Shown: piece after piece, positions 1 to 8,100 of the stretch | Layout of the letters: every line of letters starts with the position of its first letter | Position numbering within the stretch: position 1 is the first letter of the stretch | Origin: Acidobacteria bacterium UBA7540 | GTDB lineage: Bacteria > Acidobacteriota > Terriglobia > UBA7540 | Reading direction: 5' to 3' | NCBI GenBank assembly: GCA_002478145.1 | Contig: DLMI01000243.1 | Location: 1 to 25,975, forward strand | DNA: 25,975 bases | Position numbers and translations under genes: made by a program | Notes under the pieces: generated by a model | Databases searched by the model: none | The model's input: only the letters and a program-made list of their open reading frames with translations | What the model was told of the DNA's origin: nothing

Positions 1-111
1 TTGATTATCGCCTTGGTTGCTCTTGCTGCCACCGCGGGAATGGGTACCTTGGCAACCGCCATCAACAGTGCTTTCACCGAGATTGGGTCGCTCCTCAGCT
101 CGTACGTTTAG
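1..111 (+). CDS. Flp-type IVb pilin, C-terminal part (5' end outside window)
   Basis: Frame 1 is open from the window edge to TAG at 109-111 and reads LIIALVALAATAGMG, then TLATAINSAFTEIGS, then LLSSYV. This is the C-terminal part of the hydrophobic helix and short tail of Flp/Fap pilins, which normally begin the mature protein with a glutamate followed by YALIIALVA. Flp pilins are small inner-membrane prepilins cleaved by a prepilin peptidase and assembled by a Tad secretion system into adhesive pili. The leader peptide and cleavage site lie outside the window. No tad or cpa gene follows within the window, so the pilin is either last in its operon or stands alone. The family call rests on about 36 residues only. 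Confidence 0.75.
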   Translation: MIIALVALAATAGMGTLATAINSAFTEIGSLLSSYV

Positions 112-540
112 TGGCTCCTTTCGTCTGGACGGCTCGATTGCACCTGCAGGTTTCCAGGGTCAGGCGGTTCGCCCACCGGGAACGGCAGGTATGATCCTTG
201 CTCGTTAGTCGGGCCGTCTCGCGGCCCGTAAACCCCAATAAGATGCGCTAACACTCTGTCTCGCAGAGGCGGCAACGCACACGCCCGCACCACCATCCTG
301 CATCAACCGGATGAGCAACAGCAAACTGGAGCACTATCCCCGCACGGGTAGTGCCTGAAATTTGTGTTGCTGGCACGGGTTATTCCCTTGAAACAAGGTG
401 CAACAGCCAAAGTTTCGCCTCTACCGGCCCGTTCGCGGGTGGGCGGAGTTGGGTAGTGGGGCATTAGGGATGGTTCTTCTGGTCCTCACGTCATCGCACT
501 AGCACCCATTTTTCAAACTGCACCACTACCGGCCCCCCAC
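112..540. other. Intergenic region with a nested stem-loop just after the pilin gene
   Basis: No convincing gene. A nested fold can be drawn at 143-189: CCTGC (143-147) with GCAGG (185-189), GTTTCC (150-155) with GGGAAC (178-183, one G-T pair), and an inner GGCG/CGCC hairpin (163-173). A second perfect 7-bp hairpin is CGGGCCG (210-216) with CGGCCCG (222-228). A short CCCG-TTCG-CGGG hairpin lies at 428-439. None is followed by a T run, so they are not textbook terminators. I could not match them to a known riboswitch class. Confidence 0.35.
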
Positions 541-569
541 TTGACTTTGTGCCTCGTTGGAACTACTTT
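541..569 (+). promoter_or_regulatory. Sigma70-like promoter for the gene at 622
   Basis: TTGACT at 541-546 and TACTTT at 564-569 are separated by 17 bp. The predicted transcript would start near 576 and give a leader of about 46 nt before the ATG at 622. This argues against translation starting at the upstream in-frame TTG at 541. Confidence 0.45.
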
Positions 570-621
570 TGGTCTGGATGGGAAAGGGCATAGGCCTTTG
601 TACGCGGATGAGGGTCAGGGT

Positions 622-1362
622 ATGAAACAGCGGTTTACCATCGCAATCCCCATCGCTATGCTTGGAGCGTTGGTTTTTGTTTCGTCCGCAAGGGCCCGAA
701 GCGGCATCGGGGCTAAACCAGCCCCTGCGGGTCGAGCGGCGTTGGGGGGCTCTTTCGGAATGGGTGGGAGAGGTGCATTCCGCCCCACTCATCCTATACA
801 CCCCATGTTTCGTGGTAGAGGACGTGGTTGGGGATGGGGATCGGGATGGGGATATGTGCCGTACTCGGACTACTACGATTACTCTGATTACGAACCGGCT
901 ATGACCGAAGCGCATCCGTGGGAGAGTGCTGCACAGCCCGCTCAGGCTGCACCGCCGGAGAGGCAGCCCCAATCCATCTTACTCGAAAGGCAGGGGGATC
1001 AATGGGTTCAGGTCACGGTTTACAGTCAGTCGCCCGCTCCGGCGCAACCTCGGCCGCCGAAAACCGTGGAAGCGACCCACCCGCACGCCGTTATGCCGAG
1101 CCGCAACGAAGCTGCCGAACCCCCTCGCGAGCTTCCCCCGGCCGTACTGGTGTTTCGCGACGGGCATGAGGAAGAGGTCAAGAGTTACACGATCATCGGT
1201 AAAACCTTGTACACGAGCGCGGATTACTGGACCACTGGCTCGTGGACAAGGGAGATCGAGATTGCCAACCTGGATGTTCCCGCCACCCTGAAGCTGAACC
1301 AGGAACGCGGTTCGAATTTCAGCCTGCCGTCCGGACCGCAGGAAGTGGTGATCCGACCGTAA
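622..1362 (+). CDS. Secreted acidobacterial protein of unknown function
   Basis: 246 residues. The N-terminus MKQRFTIAIPIAMLGALV followed by FVSSARARS is a clear Sec signal peptide, so the protein is exported. A Gly/Arg/Trp/Tyr-rich low-complexity stretch follows (about residues 40-75), then a Pro/Ala-rich linker. A compact C-terminal module (about 170-246) contains VLVFRDGHEEEVKSYTIIG, TLYTSADYWTT, REIEIANLDVPATLKLN and a final FSLPSG. This last module recurs in many Acidobacteriota hypothetical proteins; its function is not known to me. I chose ATG 622 because it starts the signal peptide, has an AGGGTCAGGG purine-rich site just upstream, and lies behind a promoter at 541-569. The frame is open further upstream to 541, but those residues do not look like part of the protein. 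Confidence 0.75.
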   Translation: MKQRFTIAIPIAMLGALVFVSSARARSGIGAKPAPAGRAALGGSFGMGGRGAFRPTHPIHPMFRGRGRGWGWGSGWGYVPYSDYYDYSDYEPAMTEAHPWESAAQPAQAAPPERQPQSILLERQGDQWVQVTVYSQSPAPAQPRPPKTVEATHPHAVMPSRNEAAEPPRELPPAVLVFRDGHEEEVKSYTIIGKTLYTSADYWTTGSWTREIEIANLDVPATLKLNQERGSNFSLPSGPQEVVIRP

Positions 1363-1545
1363 GTTTCCGTTTTCGAGCTCGAGTTTCTTACCACTGACCT
1401 GGACGGCCGGGATCTTAACGGCAAAGTCGCCTCGCGTCCCTGATTCTCCCCACATTAGCAGGCTTATCGCTCAATCTCAGTTGCACGTGGTCAGGATTGG
1501 CTACCGCGTTCCCGTTCCTCGAACGGAGATTGACAGCGATTGACC

Positions 1546-1636
1546 CATTGATCCATTGAATCATTGATTCATCGAAAAAAACGAAGCAAGGGCCCTTCAA
1601 TGAGTCAATGGATCAATGATCCAATGAGTCAATTGA
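1546..1636. repeat. Paired inverted arrays of 8-bp words (CATTGATC / TCAATGAG type)
   Basis: The left array at 1546-1574 reads CATTGATC, CATTGAAT, CATTGATT, CATCG. The right array at 1597-1636 reads TCAATGAG, TCAATGGA, TCAATGAT, CCAATGAG, TCAATTGA, the reverse complement of the left words. A 22-bp spacer separates them, so the transcript could form a long imperfect hairpin. The array fills part of the gap 1363-1773, which otherwise contains only the promoter at 1673-1701. It belongs to the same style of intergenic array as the heptad loci listed below, but with period 8. Confidence 0.8.
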
Positions 1637-1672
1637 GGAAGTCCTGGGCTAGGCATGTGGACACATTGTCTC

Positions 1673-1701
1673 TTGACAACCCCTCCCCGTTGTGGTAGCC
1701 T
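1673..1701 (+). promoter_or_regulatory. Sigma70-like promoter for the gene at 1774
   Basis: A perfect TTGACA at 1673-1678 is followed after exactly 17 bp by TAGCCT at 1696-1701. Transcription would start near 1708. The -10 hexamer resembles the TAGGCT proposed for the cold-shock gene at 12486-12491. Confidence 0.6.
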
Positions 1702-1773
1702 ACTCATGTGAAAAGTCCAACCCGCGGGGAAGCTCTTTCCTCGCTAAGCTAAAACACCGCCCCAGGAGGAACC

Positions 1774-2022
1774 ATGTCCTTACGCAAATCACCCCAACTT
1801 ACGCCCAGGTTGCTCGCCGCCGCGCGCCGGAATGCGCAGCATTCCACTGGACCGCGCACCGCCGCCGCCAAGCAGAACTCGAAGCTCAATGCACTGAAGC
1901 ACGGCCGCTACGCCCTGCCCGAAAACCTTCGCCTGTCCCGCCTTCGCGGGATGGCGCTGGGCGAAGACCCGGAGGAATTCCAATGCCTCAAGCAGGTACC
2001 CGTGGCCCCCGCCAAATTGTGA
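1774..2022 (+). CDS. 'STGPRT' domain hypothetical protein, C-terminally truncated
   Basis: 82 residues. The N-terminal half, AARRNAQHSTGPRT then AAAKQNSKLNALKHGRYA, is the signature of an uncharacterised protein family common in Acidobacteriota and Planctomycetota, whose members are usually two to three times longer. The reading frame stops at TGA soon after GEDPEEFQCLKQ, which is where full-length members continue into a helical region, so this copy is probably a truncated remnant. It nevertheless has a good promoter (1673-1701) and a strong Shine-Dalgarno site (AGGAGG at 1765-1770, 3 nt before the ATG), so it is probably still expressed. Basic, with no signal peptide or membrane segment. 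No function is known to me. Confidence 0.55.
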   Translation: MSLRKSPQLTPRLLAAARRNAQHSTGPRTAAAKQNSKLNALKHGRYALPENLRLSRLRGMALGEDPEEFQCLKQVPVAPAKL

Positions 2023-2042
2023 TTCTGAATTGATTTTAAAAA

Positions 2043-2192
2043 GTGAACGAACTAAGCGGGGATGTCTATGAAAACAAAGGACCGCTGTGGGAAAAATGGG
2101 CGAGAAGCGGGAATGTTGTAGAAAAGGAAGGTAGTTACGCCTTGAAAGCGGGAATGTTGGTGAAAACAAAGGAGGTAGGTGGTATGTCGTAG
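2043..2192 (+). repeat. Three degenerate 28-bp direct repeats, open as a 49-codon frame
   Basis: Copies start at 2054, 2105 and 2146. The first and third match at 24 of 28 positions (AAGCGGGGATG... and AAGCGGGAATG..., both ending TGAAAACAAAGGA); the middle copy is shorter. A frame from GTG 2043 to TAG 2190-2192 stays open through all three and reads the repeat as SGDVYENKG, SGNVVEKEG and AGMLVKTKE. I see no convincing Shine-Dalgarno site, so I list it as a repeat rather than a gene. It may be decayed coding sequence of the truncated gene upstream. Confidence 0.4.
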
Positions 2193-2316
2193 GTGGTAGG
2201 TGGGGAAGAGCAGGTTTCAGGGGGTAGGTCGTAGGTGGCGGACGGTAGGTGGCAGGTCGTACGTGGTAGCTGGGGCCCGCCCCCCCCCCACACACCACCT
2301 ACTACCTACCACATAC
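2175..2316. repeat. Heptad array, word GTAGGTG, with inverted copy
   Basis: From 2175 the sequence reads GTAGGTG, GTATGTC, GTAGGTG, GTAGGTG. It resumes near 2225 with GTAGGTC, GTAGGTG, GCGGACG, GTAGGTG, GCAGGTC, GTACGTG, GTAGCTG. The complement appears at about 2293-2316 as CACCTAC, TACCTAC, CACATAC after a C-rich centre. Period 7 is strict while individual words drift. The array lies in the 846-bp gene-free stretch 2023-2868. Confidence 0.8.
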
Positions 2317-2447
2317 GGGTAGGGGGCACGGTCTGTTTGCGGGAGCGGGAGTTGCGGGTAGTATGGCCGCGCTGCGAGACGCACCCACGTTTGACCCCTA
2401 GGTTTTTTATGATAGTTTCCAAGGAAGAAAAGTGATATGTTTCATTC

Positions 2448-2572
2448 GCAAGTTGATATGAGAATCCCAGCGAGTCCGATAGCAGCCAAAGGCGATCACA
2501 TCGCGATGGCTCTTCAAGAATGTGACCCGCGGCGTTAGAGCGGTTCGTCGGGTGTGACCGGCCGGTGCCGCC
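2448..2572 (+). ncRNA. Candidate leader RNA element of the RRM gene, shared with the cold-shock gene
   Basis: This stretch is similar to 12498-12620 upstream of the cold-shock gene. The best block is 2531-2552 against 12578-12599: GGCGTTAGAGCGG then TTCGTCGGG versus GGTGTTACAGCGG then ATCGTCGGG, 19 of 22 identical. Flanking matches are GCA at 2448, CGAGTC at 2471 and GGCGATC at 2491. A TATGTT at 2436-2441 sits just before the similarity begins and could be a -10 box, though I see no good -35. A hairpin CGG-loop-CCG can be drawn in both copies, closed by GGCG/TGCC here and GGTG/TGCC in the other. About 296 nt without clear features separate its end from the RRM start codon. Confidence 0.5.
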
Positions 2573-2868
2573 CTCTTATCAATCTGGCAAATAGGCTGTG
2601 AGAAAGACAACGTAGTTGCTAAAGGCTCAAGGAGCAGAGTGAAGGTTCAAAGCTGGGAAGCTTGGCAGGGGCGTTCCGTACCCACTTGCGGTCCAAGAAC
2701 TGTTTCAATCCTTCGCCATTCAGGTTTTGGGCAATTGCTCCTTGGCATGGGGTGCAAGGGAGAGTGGTGAGGTTCGCAAGGATCTCAGAAGACTCTTCCT
2801 GGCCCGGCTCGAAGCAAGTGTGTGTGAACAGGCTGCCGTTACGGGCTGCCCAAAATCTGGAGGAGTAA

Positions 2869-3204
2869 ATGGCTCAGAGATTATTCGTGGGGAACCTTCC
2901 CCGCAGTGTGACCGATAGTGTGCTCAGCGAATTTGTGGTCAACGCTGGGTTTCAAGTAGTTTCCGCAGCGGTCATTCGCGACAAGATGACAGGCGAATCT
3001 AGAGGGTTTGGCTTCGTCGAGCTTGCCGATGAAGAAGACATGCAGCGGGCGATCCAGGGACTTAACGGACAATCCCTGGAGGGGCGGCCCCTCACAGTGA
3101 ATGAGGCCCGGCCACAGCGCGCGGGATTCTCCGGCGGCCCCCATCGGGGTGGCGGTGGTCAGCGGGGTGGGGGCGGTCGCTTTGGCCGCAGGCGTGACTA
3201 TTAG
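2869..3204 (+). CDS. Glycine-rich RRM RNA-binding protein
   Basis: 111 residues. A single RNA recognition motif covers residues 1-80, with RNP2 (LFVGNL, residues 5-10) and RNP1 (RGFGFVEL, about 45-52) both intact, including the aromatic residues that stack on RNA bases. The C-terminus (about 84-111) is a Gly/Arg-rich tail with GGGGQRGGGGRFGRRRDY. This matches the small bacterial and cyanobacterial Rbp proteins, cytoplasmic RNA chaperones that are often cold-induced. The start is certain: GGAGGAG at 2858-2864 lies 4 nt before the ATG. The gene stands alone, and its distant leader shares an element with the cold-shock gene at 12661, consistent with joint regulation; that link is an inference. 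Confidence 0.9.
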   Translation: MAQRLFVGNLPRSVTDSVLSEFVVNAGFQVVSAAVIRDKMTGESRGFGFVELADEEDMQRAIQGLNGQSLEGRPLTVNEARPQRAGFSGGPHRGGGGQRGGGGRFGRRRDY

Positions 3205-3521
3205 GGAGATTCTTCCGGTCTGTTGGATCACCGCACACCCTTCGTGATCGACACCTGTCGGCCAGGCATAGCAACCCCCATCTGCGACGGGCGTTTGTCC
3301 AGCCTGAACTATGCCTGGAGAGCAGGGGTGTGGCAACCGGGCTCATTCTTTTTCAACGAGCCAACCCCTAATATGGGATGTAGGGCCGGGGCTTGCCCCG
3401 GCCACGCCGTCCTGTCCCGCCCTGCGGGAGAGGCGGCCCTGCAGTCGAATTGCAATACTACCAACCCTGGTTCTCGGTTGACGCGGTACGGCGATCCAGA
3501 TGAAGCAAGTGGTTACTTACA
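3205..3521. other. Intergenic region with a perfect GC-rich palindrome
   Basis: No gene. A 9-bp perfect inverted repeat, GGCCGGGGC (3384-3392) with GCCCCGGCC (3395-3403), forms a very stable hairpin with a 2-nt loop. It resembles the REP-like GC-rich palindromes scattered in many bacterial genomes. No T run follows, so a terminator role is doubtful. Confidence 0.5.
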
Positions 3522-3728
3522 ATGCCAGCCAAGGCCCAACGCGTCGCAGAGACAGAGCGTCGAAAACAAATCATTCGGGTCGCCAGGAAATTGTTTGCGC
3601 GCCAAGGTTTCAAAGCTGCAACCACGCGGCAAATCGCCCAGCAAGCCAGGATCAATGAAGCAATCATCTTCCGGCACTTCCCTCACGAGGAAGACCTCGA
3701 CTGGACGATTATCGATCAACAAAACTAA
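3522..3728 (+). pseudogene. TetR/AcrR-family regulator, truncated after the HTH domain
   Basis: 68 residues covering only the N-terminal DNA-binding domain: RRKQIIRVARKLFARQGF, then KAATTRQIAQQARINEAII, then FRHFPHEEDLDWTIID. TetR regulators are normally about 190-210 residues and need the missing C-terminal half for ligand binding and dimerisation. TAA ends the frame at 3726-3728, and the next gene follows within about 40 bp (or 200 bp if the adaptor starts later), so there is no room for the lost domain: a deletion rather than a simple frameshift. No Shine-Dalgarno site is visible before the ATG. Intact relatives in Acidobacteriota commonly sit ahead of RND efflux genes, as here. Likely a non-functional or dominant-negative repressor remnant, which could leave the pump deregulated. 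Confidence 0.7.
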
Positions 3729-3770
3729 CTACAGGTGAAGTGGTTGGTAAAGTTAAGGAGAAAGTGAGGC

Positions 3771-5027
3771 ATGGAGTCTGGCACCATCGATTACTCAAAA
3801 AGTCGTCCTGGCAGGACTCGCTCCTGCGTCCTAGAACCGGCTGTGCAACTTTTGGCCGCCACACTGTCGGTGTGCAATCACTGCGATGCTTTTTTGACCC
3901 GGCGAGGGGGATGCCACCCTAACAGACGGCGCGTCATGGTGGCTGTTTTGTTGGGGCTTTGTGTGTTCTGGTGGACGGGGTGCTCGAGCAAGAAAGCAGA
4001 ATCACAAGGCATACCCCCCGGCTACTCAGTTCCTGTGACGACCGCAACTACGACCCTGAAGACCGTACCCATCCAGGTCCACGCCATCGGCAATGTGGAG
4101 GCGCACTCAACGGTCTCGGTCAAGGCCCAGGTGGCGGCGAGGGTTGAGAAGGCCTATTTCACCGAAGGCCAGGATGTCAAGAAGGGCGATCTCCTGTTTA
4201 CATTGGATCGGCGCCCCTTTGACACCGCACTCCAACAAGCGGAAGCTAATCTGGCGAAAGATCAAGCCCAGTTAGAGAACGCCAAGGCGGAGGCGGAGCG
4301 TTACACGAAGCTTTTTCAGGAGGGCATTGTCTCGAAAGAGCAATACGATTCCATGCGCACGAACGCTGATGCCCTCGCCGCATCTGTGCGCGCGGATGAA
4401 GCGGCCATTGAAAAAGCCAGGATCGATTTGAGCTATTGCACTATCCAAGCGCCGATTGACGGCCGGACGGGCGCCCTGCTGGTCCATCCCGGAAATCTTG
4501 TGAAGGACAACGATGCCGTGCTGGTGGTGGTGAATCAGATTCACCCCATCTACGTCACGTTTTCCGTTCCCGAGCAGCACCTAGCTGATATCAAGAGATA
4601 CCATGCCGAAGGCCCCCTTAAAGTTGAAGCCATCATCCCAACTCAGGAGCAGAACCCCGCCAAAGGCGTATTGACCTTTATCGACAATGCCGTTGACAAC
4701 ACCACGGGTACCATCAAGCTGAAGGGGACATTTGAAAACCCGGACAACCGGCTCTGGCCCGGTCAGTTCGTGAATGTTGCGCTCACCCTTACGACTCAAC
4801 CTAATGCTGTCGTCGCCCCCTCACAGGCGGTTCAGACCGGGCAGGTAGGCCAATATGTTTTTGTCGTGAGACAGGACATGACGGCAGAATACCGGCCTGT
4901 GGTCGCAGGTGACAATGTCGCCGGTGAAACGGTCATCCAAAAGGGCCTGGTGGCAGGAGAAACACTGGTGACGGACGGCCAATTGCGGCTCGTCCCGGGC
5001 ATGAAGGTCATGATAAAAAAGCAGTGA
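3771..5027 (+). CDS. RND efflux periplasmic adaptor, HlyD/MdtA-like lipoprotein
   Basis: Bridges an inner-membrane RND pump to an outer-membrane channel. In the 418-residue frame, a lipobox VFWWTGC places the lipidated Cys at 71. The two lipoyl half-motifs lie at about 108-147 and 222-258, flanking a short coiled-coil hairpin (about 150-220) with the typical LFQEGIVSKEQYDS. Beta-barrel and membrane-proximal domains follow (about 260-418), with NRLWPGQFVNV and ending LRLVPGMKV. The start is uncertain: ATG 3771 has AAGGAG upstream but puts 55 atypical residues before the lipoprotein signal. ATG 3936 (MVAVLLGLCVF) or TTG 3894 would give a normal lipoprotein. The extra N-terminus may be a relic of the rearrangement that truncated the TetR gene. 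The stop codon overlaps the first word of a heptad array. The pump gene follows. Confidence 0.9.
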   Translation: MESGTIDYSKSRPGRTRSCVLEPAVQLLAATLSVCNHCDAFLTRRGGCHPNRRRVMVAVLLGLCVFWWTGCSSKKAESQGIPPGYSVPVTTATTTLKTVPIQVHAIGNVEAHSTVSVKAQVAARVEKAYFTEGQDVKKGDLLFTLDRRPFDTALQQAEANLAKDQAQLENAKAEAERYTKLFQEGIVSKEQYDSMRTNADALAASVRADEAAIEKARIDLSYCTIQAPIDGRTGALLVHPGNLVKDNDAVLVVVNQIHPIYVTFSVPEQHLADIKRYHAEGPLKVEAIIPTQEQNPAKGVLTFIDNAVDNTTGTIKLKGTFENPDNRLWPGQFVNVALTLTTQPNAVVAPSQAVQTGQVGQYVFVVRQDMTAEYRPVVAGDNVAGETVIQKGLVAGETLVTDGQLRLVPGMKVMIKKQ

Positions 5028-5180
5028 CAGGTGACGAGTGACAAGCAGAAAAGCAGAAGTCAGAGATCAGAATTCAGGAGTTGGTTTTCGCAAACTTCCC
5101 CCCGCTCTTCCCTGACACCTGAAACCTGACACCTGGCACCTGCTCTTTTGCTCGTCACTCGTCACTTGTCACTCGTCACT
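5023..5180. repeat. Nested heptad arrays between adaptor and pump genes
   Basis: Left outer words are AGTGACA (5023, overlapping the adaptor stop codon), GGTGACG, AGTGACA. Left inner words are AGAAGTC, AGAGATC, AGAATTC, AGG. Right inner words are CCTGACA, CCTGAAA, CCTGACA, CCTGGCA, CCTG (about 5111-5142). Right outer words are CGTCACT, CGTCACT, TGTCACT, CGTCACT ending at 5180. The outer pair are reverse complements; the inner pair are roughly complementary. The array ends 12 nt before the pump ATG and leaves no clear Shine-Dalgarno site. Confidence 0.85.
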
Positions 5181-5192
5181 GCCCTCAAAGCC

Positions 5193-8100
5193 ATGAATCT
5201 TGCGGAACCTTTCATTCGGCGGCCTGTCATGACGACCCTGGTCATGCTGGGCATTCTACTTTTCGGTGTGATGGCCTACAGGTATCTGCCGGTGAACGAC
5301 CTGCCCAACGTAGATTACCCGACCATCCAGGTCATGGCCAGCCTTCCGGGCGCAAGCCCTGAGACGATGGCCTCGGCGGTGGCCACACCGCTGGAGCGGC
5401 AGTTTTCCACGATCGCGGGCCTTGAAACGATGACCTCCGCGAGCACCCAAGGAGGCACGCAGATCACCCTGCAATTCGCCAGCAGCCGCAATATCGACGC
5501 CGCCGCCCAGGACGTCCAGGCGATGATTGTCAAGGCCCAGGGCCAGCTTCCTACCGGCATGCCAACCCCGCCCTCGTATCAGAAGGTGAACCCTGCCGAT
5601 CAGCCGATTGTTTATATGGCGGTGTACTCCGACACGCTTCCATCCTCCACCGTAAATGAATACGCGGACACGCTCATGGCCCAGCGCATCTCGATGATCA
5701 GCGGCGTGGCGCAAGTCCAGGTTTTTGGCGCGCAGAAGTTTGCCGTGCGCGTGCAATTCGACCCTAAGGCGCTGGCCACACGCAAAATCGGCATTGACGA
5801 GGCCATGGCCGCGGTCCAGCAGGCTAACGTCAACCTTCCCACGGGGACGCTTTACGGGACCCATAAGTCTTTCGTCGTGCAGGCCACCGGGCAGCTCACG
5901 GAGGCCGCAGCTTACCGGCCGCTTATCGTGGCCTACCGCAATGGCTCCCCCGTGCGCCTGGAGGCGCTGGGCCGGGTGATTGACAGCGTTCAGAACGACA
6001 AAATCGCGAACTGGTATAACGGCAAGCCATCCCAGGTGATCGCCATCCAACGCCAGCCCGGCACGAATACGATTGAGGTAGTAAACAACATCAAGGCCCT
6101 GCTGCCCACTTTCCGCGCCGAGATCCCTGCTTCCATTCAAATGGCCACCCTCTACGATCGCTCGATATCGATCCGCGATTCCATCAACGACGTGAAATTC
6201 ACCTTGTGGCTGACCCTGGGCCTGGTGGTTTTAGTCATCTTCATCTTTTTGCGGAATATTTCCGCCACCACCATCCCCAGCCTTGCACTGCCCATGTCCA
6301 TCATCGGCACCTTCGGGGTGATGTACCTGCTCGGTTACACCGTAGATAACCTCTCCATGATGGCCTTGGTGCTCTCCGTGGGATTTGTGGTGGACGACGC
6401 AATCGTCATGCTGGAAAACATCGTTCGACACATGGAAATGGGCGAAGGAGTGTTTGAAGCAGCGCTCAAGGGCTCCCGGGAAATCAGTTTCACCATTCTC
6501 TCCATGACGCTCTCGCTGGCCGCCGTCTTCATTCCGGTTCTGTTCATGGGAGGGTTGTTAGGGCGCCTGCTTCACGAATTCTCGGTGACGATCATGTGCG
6601 CGGTGATCGTCTCCGGCATCGTCTCGCTCACCCTCACCCCGATGCTCTCCAGCCGCTTCCTGCGCTCCCCGAAAGAGCAAAGACACGGCCGCCTCTATCT
6701 CCTTTTCGAGCGCGGATTCCAGTCGATTCAGCGCGCTTACGATTGGAGCCTGAAGGGCGTCCTCCGCCACCGCTTTGCCACGTTGATGGCGTCGCTGGTC
6801 ATTGTGGGGTTCACGGTGCAGCTCTTCCTTCAGATTCCCAAGGGCTTTCTTCCTAGCGAAGACTCCGGAGGGATGTTCGGCATCACCCAGGCGGCGCAGG
6901 GGATTTCCTTCGACTCCATGAAGCAGCACCAGCTCGAGGTGACGAAGATCATTCGAGACGATCCAAATATTTCGGACGTGATGTCTTTCGCCGGCGCGGG
7001 TCTCCCGGGTTATGGCGGCAACTCCGGCTTTTTCTTCGTCCACTTGAAGGATCGCCCCTCGGCGAGCCAGGAAATGACCGCTTCGATCAGGCATCTTCTG
7101 TACCTTCCCGGCGGCAAGCGCGATCCCAACCTTCGCTACATCAGCACGGATGACGTGATCAACGAGCTGCGCCCGAAAATGTTGTCGCTCCCCGGCGTCA
7201 TGGCCTTCATGCAGAATCCCCCGCCCATTCAGATTGGCGGCCAACTGACGAAGAGCCTTTATCAGTTCACCGTTAAGGGCCCGGATACCAAAGAGCTTTA
7301 CAAAGACGCCGCCATTCTCGAAATGAAGATGCGCCAATTGCCGGGGCTTCTGGACGTGAACAGCGATTTGCAGGTCAGCAACCCGCAGGTAAACGTCGTG
7401 ATCGACCGAAACAAAGCCCTGGCGCTGGGTGTTTCGGCCTACCAGATCGAGGACGCGCTATCGACGGCCTACAGTTCCCGGCTGGTTTCCACCATCTACG
7501 CCCCCAACAACGAATACTGGGTGATCGCCGAGCTCATGCCCCAGTATCAGATGGACCCTGATGCCCTCCCGATGCTCTATATCAGGTCGAATACCGGCCA
7601 GCTCGTCCCGCTGGATTCCGTCTCCAAGCTGACGCAGGACTTGGGTCCCCTGGCGGTGAACCATTCCGGCCAACTCCCCTCGGTCACCCTTTCCTTCGAC
7701 CTCAAGCCGGGTGTCTCGCTGGGCGAGGCCGTGACGCGCGTCGAAGAACTGGCGCGGAATACACTGCCCGCAAGCATCAGCGCCACATTTCAGGGCACTG
7801 CGCAGCAGTATGAGTCATCGCTCACCGGTCTCGGGATTCTGCTCCTGGCAACTCTCCTGTTGATTTACCTGGTGCTGGGGATTCTCTACGAAAGCTTCAT
7901 CCACCCGCTCACCATTCTTTCCGGTTTGCCATCGGCGGCGCTGGGAGCATTAATCACCTTGCGGCTTTTCCACTTGGACCTGAACCTCTACGGCTTCGTC
8001 GGCGTCATCATGCTCATCGGCATCGTGAAGAAGAACGCCATCATGATGATTGACTTCGCCATCGTGGCGGAGCGCCGGGAGGGAAAGAGCCCGCTCGAGG

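Noticed and set aside
112..540. Possible cyclic-di-GMP riboswitch near the pilin gene
   Set aside because: I could not find the conserved GEMM core sequences, and the element is downstream of the pilin rather than upstream.
541..621. Upstream extension of the secreted protein from TTG 541
   Set aside because: It contains the promoter-like hexamers (541-569), and the signal peptide starts at ATG 622.
526..972. 148-residue minus-strand open frame
   Set aside because: It overlaps the secreted-protein gene; its composition is that of a shadow frame and it has no domain signal.
1789..2298. 169-residue minus-strand open frame over the repeat array
   Set aside because: It is the complement of the 'STGPRT' gene and the heptad array; the Pro/Thr/Tyr-rich part is translated repeat.
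1546..2316. CRISPR array
   Set aside because: The repeats are 7-8 bp words without 25-40 bp repeats or unique spacers, and there are no cas genes.
2391..2413. Promoter TTGACC with TATGAT before the RRM gene
   Set aside because: The spacing is only 11 bp, too short for sigma70; the similarity to the cold-shock leader points to a later start near 2448.
5256..6140. 294-residue minus-strand open frame inside the pump gene
   Set aside because: Shadow of the RND pump; His/Gly/Arg-rich with no recognisable domain.
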